From the NCBI GenBank assembly GCA_947846985.1, contig CANTUZ010000007.1, positions 32,926,355 to 32,990,354 of the forward strand: DNA of 64,000 nt, in the 5' to 3' direction. Position numbers and translations under genes: made by a program. The notes beneath the pieces were generated by a model. The model made no database searches, was not told the origin of the DNA, and was given only the letters and a program-made list of their open reading frames with translations. The stretch comes from Fratercula arctica. Lineage: Eukaryota; Chordata; Aves; Charadriiformes; Alcidae. Shown here one piece after another: positions 55,001 to 64,000 of the stretch (the first letter of the stretch is position 1; each line of letters begins with the position of its first letter).

Positions 55001-58000
55001 CATAAATCTTTGAATTTTCTAGTCTTGATAGAACGAGATATTTGTACAGCGAAGTCAAACAGAAGATCGAGGTTCCTGCACAGGGAGGCTTTGACGCTGT
55101 TCCAGTCCTGTGCCTGTGACTCTTACGCGTGCATTTCTTTGAAGTCTGAAGCTTAGGAGTCTGCATTAATGATCAAGGGACAGAGCTGAATACGGAATTT
55201 GTATGGTACGAAGGTAAAGGTGTGGGTATGAATGTGGGAAGGGAATATTTAAGAGCAGTCTGGCGTGTATAGTTAATAATATATTTAAAAAAAAAGTAAT
55301 CATGTTAATTTCCTATAGTTACTCAAGTTCTCAAGGCAAAAGCATCTTCTCATTCTTTGTAGATCGGCAATCTCTTGCTGAGTCCCATCATGTCCAAAAT
55401 ATTAACTTCCTTGAAAAGTAGAGAACTTCAAGTTTGAAACCTTTTGTCCTTTTCTACAGTGGGAAACTTGCTCTGATCCCTTGGGCAGGAATCCCTGTTC
55501 CTCATGCAGTGTTGTAGAGCTCTGTGCTTAGTATTTGGCTGTCACTCTGTCCCACTCAGCCAAATGTCGGTGATCCCTGAATGCTTAAAAAGTTCGTTGG
55601 GACTCTCTGCAGATGTGAACCTCTTCTGAAGCTGAGATTTGTCAGGAGCAGAATGCGTTAGGACAATTATTTGTGATTTTGACTTATGACTGTTTTTTTT
55701 GCCACTGTGTTTGTTCCTTTTCAGGCTCTTAGCTGTTTCTCTAATTCAGGAGCTCTTCTTCCCATTTTTTACTTCATAAAGTGAAATAGTCAAAGTAAAA
55801 TGCTGTGTATCTTGCTACACTTAATATGCAGATATCTACTGACTGAAACAGTGAAATAGACCCTGTGTGTCAATTTCTGACCCGCTCTTTTAACTTCTTT
55901 TTCTGGAACTCCATCCTAATTGCTACTTTTTCTTGATTTAGCAGCAAAACAGTTCCCCTCCAAGCCCCAGGATTACCAAAATTCAGATTTTTCTGAAGAA
56001 GCAAATATCAGATTTTCAAGGCTCAGCTTATATTTAGGGACCTTATGAAGCAGATCCTAAGGTGGTATTTATGTCCTACCAGATATGGAGCTGCTTTCAA
56101 AGAACTGGCCCTAGGCACCAGGGGATTTGCAGTCTTTGCTCTGGATGTCTCCCATGTGGTGGAGGAGTATAGAGCTACCACAGTGAGGGCACTCGCTGGT
56201 ATCACTCACGCTCCCGCATCATTTAATTCAGCAATGGCTGCACACTCCACCTGATACGAGGGTTGACCGCTCCTCAAGTGGAAAAACTGGGGACGTCAGG
56301 CCTCTCCCTGTGAATGACAGGGACCCCTTTCTCCAACCTAATGTTGCTGCTGTAAATTGAATCTCTTCAGCATCCCTAACACTTTCACACCACCCTCATT
56401 AATAAGTTGCTGACTGCCTTGTGGGCATTGAAAGGGAGGAATGGCCGGTCCAGCCCCAGCAACACAGAGCTGAGCTGGGGCAGCAGCTTGGAGCTTGGCA
56501 GCCATTCTCCAGTCATGGCTTTACTCAGACTCAAATTGTCTGCAGTATGAAGTCTCAGATATTTTTTTTAAAACATGGGATTTCTTGATGCATAGTGTAA
56601 ATTAATATTTATGAAGGTGTCTGAGGTCTTTGGATCAGGTATGTCATATAAAGCTCTGATCCAAAGTCCACTGTAGCCCAGCTGAAAAAACGCATCTCTG
56701 ACATTGTTCTCCCCTCTTGCCCCCAGGGAATTAAAAAGACAAATTATTTTAAGCAGTTCAACATGTACCGAGCTTTAGTTCATTAGCTAAGAAAGAGTCT
56801 TTCTAGGACTGTGTTCAAAACTAAAGAACAAAAAGCTACCTTGAAAAATGGCCATTGGGAAGCAGACAGGCAAAAGCCAAGAAACTTGAGCCCTTGCTAA
56901 TGAATACTCTGTCCTTAACTCACATTGTCTCTTTTGTTTCCCACACTTTCATGAGCTGCACATGGATTCAATTTGCTAGTCTTTAACCCTTCTTACTGAT
57001 GCCTGATCTGTGCATAGTTTGGAAACTGGGACAGCTGTCACTTAGGTACTTTATTTATTTATTTATTTTTGCTCCTGATCTGTTTGTCCCTGTGCGGTCT
57101 CGGATGCAGTAAAGTAATCCATGAGGTGTGTGGACAAGGCTTGGGTGCAAGCTGGGGAGAGGGAGTCAAAGCTTTCACAGCTTCCTGGCAGAGGGTGTAA
57201 CAGAGGCAGGGCTGGGAGCAGGTTTGCTTTGATTAAAACATAGTAGCGCTTCCACTGTGACTACTGTAGGGGAAGATGTTGGTGTTATACCAGGACTTTT
57301 TTTAAGAAGAGCTGTTTTTCTTGGCGTAGCTCTAAAATTGATGGAAAGTCAGGGTGGAGCCAAGGGATTTGGCATCACAGGAACTTCTCACACCAGCTTG
57401 TCTTTGTGCTACAGCACAGCAGAAGTGCTTTCTGCAGAGAGAAGCATTAAACATCAGATGTTTATTTGCAACAGTGAAATTTATTCCAGTGAATTATAGT
57501 TGCCCATAGTAATCATTACTTCTTAGTAATGATTGTATTATTTCAAAAAACATAACTAGCTCCTAGAGCTGCTGCTTGCTAAATTGATAGGGATCCATTT
57601 AAAATCATCCATTTAAAACAAAAATGGCATTCCATTTCAAAAACATAATGCGTTTTCATTCCTCGTTTTTCCTCTAGATAACTATTGAACAAAGATCACC
57701 AGCAGAGAGTGCTGGTGCTCTTCTAGAATGTGGCAGCAGCTTCTGAAGTGGATTGTAAAATCTAATCAGACTTTGTTCCATAATTGTATTTTTAGTGTTT
57801 TATTCCTGTGAAAATTAAATGTTAATGAATTATCTGTAACTTGACATCTTGCTGTCTCTAATTATCAATCATTTTGTAGCTTACTACAGGAGAAAGTTGT
57901 CCTCCTAAAAACGACCTATGTGCTCAGAAAAATTGTAATTGCCACTTTTTGAACCAATTATTTAACAGAACTTAATATATTTTGTTCCAATACGTTTGAC

Positions 58001-59884
58001 CTTTTTTGTACATAACATTATTTCTCTTTCCATTTCTCTTCTTTAATTTCATGTTCAAAATAATCTGTGTACTATTCAGTACATCTTCTATGTCGTGGGG
58101 GAAGATGGCCCTGCTCCTACAATTAGTAGAGCTCTAGTGTCTATATGGCACTCCTTGTTTCTCCTAGACCATACTTTTAACCTTCCCGGGCAACGGAAGG
58201 TTGCTTCCAGCCCAAGATTACTTTTGGTTGGGCCTCTTTCATTTCTCAGTTCTGAGTCTGATTCTGACATCAGTATTAAAAATGAGTTGCAAAAGCTTTA
58301 AATCAAAAAGCACCCTCTCTCCCCTGTCCCCATGTTGTTTATCAATACAGTTGTACCATTGTAAGTCGTCGAGACTTTGAAGAGGTTAGGCTTTTTGATT
58401 TCTAATCAGCCGTGGTTTTCCCCTCTTAATCTTTATGGTCATTGAAATACCAGGATTATCAAATCTGCTTTTTGCTGCAGAACCTTGCTGTACATCTCGC
58501 TCTTGTGATTTCATACATTCTTTAGTCATCGAGAGCAAACAAAGACTGTGTTGAAGTGCAGGGCCTCTGTGCCTTACTCTTACAGTTCACTCTCATCCAA
58601 ACCCATTGGAAGTTGAGGGAATCTTTTAATTAATTTCAGCAGATTTTGAAGAGACATCTCCTTTTAAAGAGGCATGAGAGGCAAGAGTGCAGAGAAACAA
58701 GGGAGATGGTCAACTTTCATGTATCAAGGTTGTTACCACACAATAGACATTAGTTAAAGACTTACGGGTCCTTCTTTGGGAGAAGAACAGTGTCTTGTAA
58801 GGAAATCCCTTTGTCCAGACTAACTCTGCTGTCCTTATTTTGCCAAAACTACACTTAAGTCTAAGGGACTGGAATGTGAATATGTTTAGAGCGAAGCTGA
58901 AACATTTAATTTGTTTTTCCATGGTTGGCAGTTGTTTATCCCTCTGCTGGTTACACAGCTTTCTTCTGAAATTCTGCATAAAAAGGGGCCAAGGTTCAGC
59001 AGTTAGAATAATTCCCTTTACAGGTGGTACCTGATCAATCAACTCGTGGGTGACACATCACTGCTGACCTCTAGACTGTATTTCACTGTGGTAAGCTATT
59101 CCTTTTCTCCCCCTTCCTCTGCAGGCCCTTTCTTCACCCAAGGAACCATGCTGAACTTGAGTTACACTCCATGAGAGGTACCATCCAGACTGACACACTT
59201 TTAAAAAATCACACGCAGTAGCATACAAAACCTTAGATGAGCAGAAGCCATGTTACAGTGTAAATCACAAAATAGACAAGACATGAAATTGGCTATGCAA
59301 AAGTCTCAGTAGCAGTTATTTCCCACCCAGAAGTTATGCAGTCATTAAACTTTTATTATATAGAATTGGTAGCCTAATAAGCTTGTGTAGAAACACAACA
59401 GCAGTTACTTAGTGAAGGACAGAGGAATACATACTGCATAATTATTCCTGCTCTTGTGTTTTGAAAAGTAGAATTTTTCAAGAAATTCTGAGCATGTCAG
59501 GTTTCATGGTGTTGGTCTATGAATACCTGTCATCACCATCTGTTGGTGAATGATAACTGGTTTTATGTATAATTCATACCTCAATCTCATGTTCATCAGA
59601 TTGATTTTGTTTCTCTTCAGAAATCATAGCTGGTCTCCAGCTGTACCCAATGGCAGGACCTGAGGGAGCCTTTGAGGGTGTATTACAGCTCGGGGCTGGC
59701 TATAGCAGCAACATCAAACCCTCTAAATACAACTTAAAAATGGCCGTGACCACCCTGAAGGCCCTGAGTGCTGTCCACCCCGGTGGTAAGATGGCAGCAG
59801 AAGCTGTGATGCTGTACGTCCAGGTGCACCGTACGTGCGGGCAGCAAGGCAGGTTCTGTGGCTCTCAGATACTCTACAAGCCCA

Positions 59885-59960
59885 GACTGAACTCCCAGCA
59901 TGACTTTGGACAAACCACTTAACCCTCCTGTGCCTCATTGCCTTCTCCACACATTTCTTG
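59885..59960 (+). mobile_element. MIR SINE fragment
   Basis: TGACTTTGGACAAACCACTT, then AACCCTCCTGTGCCTCATT: the MIR core with few changes, in the plus orientation. Confidence 0.7.
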
Positions 59961-61924
59961 TGATTCTCAAGCAGTTTTGAAATCTGATCTTGTTTTGATC
60001 TGTATCCCCTAATATATTTTTTCATTTACTTCCTTTTCTGCAATATATATATCTGTCAAACTATTTGGCTTCTATGGTAAGAAAGATAAAGTAATCTCCC
60101 TTGTCAGAATCACCTCTTCCTTGCTTCTGCTCACCTAGTAAGCTTGGCGTCATTTCCTCTTCTTAGTCTTTTTGACTATTGCTTGCATTACTGTTTGTTT
60201 ACTGTAGGGCCATTATTTCACCCAGCAGCATATTTAGAGACTAGACAAAGAACCCCCCGCTTTGGTGGTGGAGGGTGTACTGTCTGGTCCCAAGAGCTAA
60301 ATGGCACTTCTGAGCACTATTAACAGTTTATTTTTATGTGCAAGAAGAAAAGCTCTGTTAAACTGGCCCGAGATCAGAGATCCACGGAAATTAATTTACA
60401 CCCCTCTCAGCTGCACTGAATGAACGCAGAACTGAGTGGTGATTTCTCTCTGTACATGAGGGATAATATCAGCAGCTTCCTGAGCTCCAGCTGCTGCGGA
60501 CAAAGGACGGCAGAGTTACAACGATTCCTGGAGGGAGGAACTTTAAGATGGAGGAATTTTAAAGAATGTGAAGGACAACCTCTTAAAAAATTGTAGGTGG
60601 AGCAGTTCCAGGTCATCTAAACACTTCATAAGCCCAAGATTTATTTTCCTACTTTGAACTAGTTGCCGTTGTGGCGTTTATCTTTTGTGCTTTTTAACAC
60701 ATCTACTGTGACCTTTGTATGATGTATAAATTGGCCCGAGTATGCTAGAACAGTTATTAGGAACCCCTTTCTTGTGTTGTTTCCTGAATTCCCACATTGT
60801 GGCGTGATGTGTGTATGGAAACTGCTCGCTTCCTCCGCTGGCAGCCGTTCAGATGTGTGCTGGAGCTCCTGAGGACTGGGCTGGGCAGGGAGCCGGGTGA
60901 AGGGAGGATGCAGAGGGAGAATATTTTAAGGAAGCGAATGTGGATTTCATACATCTTTGTTCTTTTTCAGTTCCGATAAAGCTGTTATCTCCGGTTGTGT
61001 GGGTTAAACATGAACAGTGCTAGTGCTCTGTAGAATAAACAGCGGCAGACGAGTTGAGGTTGCTATGCCTCAGGCAAGGCTAGCTGCTTTTCAGCATCTG
61101 CATTAAGCAGTATTTTTACTTTCCTGGTGACCTTCTCTCTTTACTCCCCACTATTTTCTTTTAGCATGTGGGAGGGAGACAGGATGTGTGATTGAAGCAT
61201 AGTTTATAACTCTTTAACGCGTTGTACCTATATATTTCCCTTACAACTCCACCCCACAGCATCTAACAAATATGTGCTTCATTAGCTTGTTCCAATGAAT
61301 GAATGTCGGGGGGGGGGAAGATCTTTATATATGTGTATTTGGGATTTCTGAAATGTGACTTCCTGAATTTTTTTCCAGATCTTTCCTTTCAATGTTAACA
61401 GTTGAGAATGTTGGAAAGGATTCGTTTGCTTAGAGCAATTAAAAGGTAAATGGCTGAATCATGTTATCTCTTCTCACACGAAGAGCCGTAATGAACTCTA
61501 GTAGGGCCAAGTTTCACAGCGCAAGGGTTTGACATGTGGCCAGTTTTTGCACATTTAGTACTTTTGGAAACTGGGATTATTTGCATGGCCAGGCCTTAGC
61601 GTACTAAGTCAGCTGTGGACACACCGTAACAGCTTCTCTCATTTTTTGTTTTGCTCTTTGTTGAAATTATAAGTTAGTGTACGGGAGCTGGGAGACAAGC
61701 AGAAGCTGTCGCTCGGAGTTCATGGACAGGAGTGAGCTCGGAGGGGGAGGATTCGAACGCATTGTATGCCAGAGGCAGAGGAGGAGGTGGATTGTAAGAA
61801 AGGCAAGGTACCATTGTTTGTACAGAAATAGGTCCCTATTGAAGGACCAGTTTGTTATCTCAGGCCTTGTTTAGAGGGTGGGATTTGCCCTGATTACAGA
61901 CATCAGGCTAGGAGAAGTTAAAGT

Positions 61925-62158
61925 TGCTTACCCCATTTCAGAACTCTCTGATACAGAGGTTGGTGCCACTGCAGAGATGACTGCATTATTGCCATTACCA
62001 AGTGCTGCTAGGTCTTCCAAAACAGGGAGAGTGGCTTCAGCCTTTCTTTTTATCAACATTTTGGCATCCTTTGACTGGCCTTCTTTAAAGGGGGAGGCAT
62101 GCACAAAGGTGATATGTTCATGCTTTTCTTTAAAGGTTGTTACATGTTTAAAGCCCAA
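61925..62158 (-). other. Minus-strand coding-like open frame, unrecognised
   Basis: An open frame of about 77 codons without an ATG at its start. It has balanced, protein-like composition and ends at a GGGTAAGC sequence that could be a splice donor. The opening AG before the frame has no good pyrimidine tract. It could be a decayed retroposed fragment, a true exon of a minus-strand gene, or chance. Confidence 0.15.
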
Positions 62159-62281
62159 CTATCTTTTAAGTTGAAGTTCTACAGCATGATTCCAGGTGCT
62201 AAAGCCTTCAAACAAGAAACACCTCTGAATGGAGCTACCATCTTTTATCATGTGTTAAAATGATAAAACACAGCAAAATGG

Positions 62282-62768
62282 AGCCCCCAATATAAGAAGG
62301 ACGTGGACCTGTTGGAGTGAGTCCAGAGGAGGCCACAAAGATGATCCAAGGTCTGGAGCACCTCTGCTACGAGGACAGGCTGAGAGAGCTGGGGTTGTTC
62401 AGCCTGGAGAAGAGAAGGCTCCGGGGAGACCTTAGAGTGGCCTTGCAGTACCTAAAGGAGCTACAGGAAAGATGGGGAGGGACCTTTTACAGGGGCATGT
62501 AGTGATAGGACAAGGGGTAATGGTTTTAAACTGAAAGAGGGGAGATTTAGATTAGGTGTCAGGAAGAAATTTTTCACTGTGAGGGTGGTGAGACACTGGC
62601 CCAGGTTGCCCAGAGAAGCTGTGGCTGCCCCATCCCTGGAGGTGTTCAAGGCCAGGCCGGATGGGGCTTTGAGCAGCCTGGTCTAGTGGGAGGTGTCCCT
62701 GCCCAGGGCAGGGGGTTTGGAACTGGGTGATCTTCAAGGTCCCTTCCAACTGTCCTATGATTCTATGA
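62282..62768 (+). mobile_element. CR1 LINE 3' fragment, sense
   Basis: About 490 nt of well-kept CR1 3' end: GAGTCCAGAGGAGGCCACAA, CAGCCTGGAGAAGAGAAGGC, the GGTTGCCCAGAGAAGCTGTG block, and the tail CCTTCCAACTGTCCTATGAT ending ATTCTATGA. It is 5'-truncated and lies about 240 nt before the second CpG island. Confidence 0.95.
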
Positions 62769-63029
62769 AAATTGTGGTTGCATTTGGGGAAAGTACTGAA
62801 GTCTTTTCCATCTCCTCTTTCCACATCAGCCGCTAGATCCAGCTGTGTCAGGGCAGTAGAGGTCGGTGGATGTTCACTGTTATGATAGGCTGAGCCTTGG
62901 AAGACTCTGTGATGTATATTTTAATTTTAAGCACAACACTGTATACAGGGAACTCCTTTAATATCCTGCCTATATGCAGTGAGGTGCGATCCGTTCTTGC
63001 CACGCTTTCAATTATTTTCAGCATTTGGC

Positions 63030-63580
63030 CAGCAAAAGGCGAGCGAGTCAGACGCTCGGCCGGGGTGCGCTGGTGCGGACCCATTTAACTCCGCGGACTC
63101 AGCGGAACACTCTGGACCCCTTAGGGCTGGCTCCCGCCAACGCTTGTGCCGGTGGCCAAGTGGCTCGCTGTAGGAGGCCCTGCTGGCCCCTCGGGGCGGG
63201 GCCGGGGCGGGGGCGGTCCCCGGGCAGGGGCGGGGCGGTGCTTCCTTCCCGCCCCGGCGGAGCTCCCGTCCCGCGGGGCGCCCGCGCCGCAGAGCCCGGC
63301 GGAAGGAGGCGGAGGAGGGAGCGGAGCTGCCTGGCCCTGCCCTGCCCGCTGTGAGCCCTGCTGCCGCGGGGAGCGTGTGCCCTGGGGGACGCCGCTGCCG
63401 CCCGTCCGGCCCCGCGGGGCTGCTCCGGCCTCGCCTCGCCCCGCTGCGCACAGGTAACTGCGGAGAAGGAGGCGCGGAGCAGAGCAGCTTCCCCCGGCCG
63501 CGATGCTGAGGGCCGCCCTTCCCTGCTGGGGCTGCGGGAGCTGCCTCTGACAGCGGAGGCTGCGCCGGGCCACCTCCACC
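63030..63580 (+). promoter_or_regulatory. CpG island, probable promoter
   Basis: A dense CpG region with a cluster of GC boxes at about 63195-63240 (several GGGGCGGGG units) and no TATA box. Downstream, CAG|GTAACT at 63451-63458 is a fair splice donor, which suggests a non-coding first exon on the plus strand starting near 63.3 kb. No coding exon follows within the window, so the gene is unknown. It could be an alternative promoter for the same unit as the 51 kb island. Confidence 0.5.
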
Positions 63581-64000
63581 GGGACGCAGACTTTCCCTTC
63601 TTTTTGTTTATTCTGCCATTCTTGAGATACCGCTATCCTCCTTCCAAGGACTGCGGGCAGGTCCTGTCTGACTGTACCGGATTTTTACCCATCTATCCCT
63701 ATTGCCTGTCTGAAAGTATATTTATTTTTTAATAAAAGAAAAAGTGGAGCCACAAATACAGTTGATAGCACGTTCCCTTTTCTGTGGAGTCCAGTTTGTT
63801 TCTGCAGTTAAAAAAGTTTACTCCCCCCTGCCCTCCAGTTTTATTGACACTGAGGATGAAGAAGGATTTGCAAGTGAAAGCGCCTTGAAATACAACATCT
63901 TTTAGAGAGAGCTCTGCAGTTCGCCTGTTGAGTCTCGAATTCCACCCTTTGCCCCTGCTGAATCCACTGTTCTGCCCTTTACTCTCTGGGGTAAAAAAAC
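63581..64000. other. Window end, no feature recognised
   Basis: AT-rich sequence after the CpG island, perhaps the start of an intron. No coding exon seen. Confidence 0.6.

Larger units (their letters stand above)
52031..62281. other. No gene recognised; possible intron or intergenic DNA
   Basis: About 10 kb of mostly AT-rich sequence. Apart from a MIR relic (about 59885-59960), a TTTA run near 57048-57067, a G run at 61308-61318 and a minus-strand open frame at 61925-62158, I see no exon, RNA gene or repeat that I can name. If the 51.45 kb exon is real, this could be its first intron. Confidence 0.55.

Noticed and set aside
56045..56254. Overlapping frames on both strands at 56.0-56.25 kb
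   Set aside because: Both strands open at once and no recognisable product; no splice sites that would give a sensible exon.
59650..59922. Open frame of 90 codons at 59.65 kb
   Set aside because: Its end lies in a MIR relic and the rest has no known similarity; probably chance.
63008..63579. Several long frames on both strands at 63.0-63.6 kb
   Set aside because: All are in a CpG island with few stops and low-complexity translation; none has a domain.

Overview
This window is vertebrate nuclear DNA, almost certainly from a bird. It holds spliced genes with GT-AG introns, CR1 LINE fragments with the usual 3' tail, two avian-type endogenous retroviral LTRs, old MIR pieces, and GC-rich promoters in an AT-rich background. 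No bacterial, phage, CRISPR or plasmid features are present. The species cannot be fixed from the sequence alone.

Layout, all genes on the plus strand. (1) Positions 1-2572 are upstream sequence or intron 1 of ATP7A. (2) Positions 2601-21977 hold the complete coding region of the copper-transporting P-type ATPase ATP7A: 22 coding exons, 4,497 nt, 1,498 residues, every exon phase closing. Its long 3' UTR probably ends near 25.58 kb. (3) Positions 25.6-34.9 kb are intergenic, with CR1 and MIR relics and a short zinc-finger-like open frame. (4) Positions 34.97-48.13 kb are the complete PGK1 gene (phosphoglycerate kinase 1): CpG-island promoter, 11 coding exons, 417 residues, and a clear polyadenylation signal. 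(5) Positions 48.1-64 kb contain no coding gene that I recognise, but there are two CpG islands (about 51.1-52.0 kb and 63.0-63.6 kb) that look like promoters. The first has a pair of ZNF143-like motifs and a possible short first coding exon.

The two genes do not share a pathway. ATP7A moves copper into the secretory pathway and out of the cell, while PGK1 makes ATP in glycolysis. Their adjacency in the same orientation matches the conserved vertebrate order known at human Xq21.1. ATP7A coding sequence spans only about 19 kb here, far less than in mammals, as expected for a compact avian genome.

I found no convincing new system. The points most worth a second look are: a coding-like, hairpin-rich segment inside PGK1 intron 9; the ZNF143-type CpG-island promoter at 51.3 kb; an antisense LTR starting about 16 nt after the exon 19 donor of ATP7A; a short upstream ORF before the ATP7A start; and a C2H2-like finger motif at 28.5 kb.
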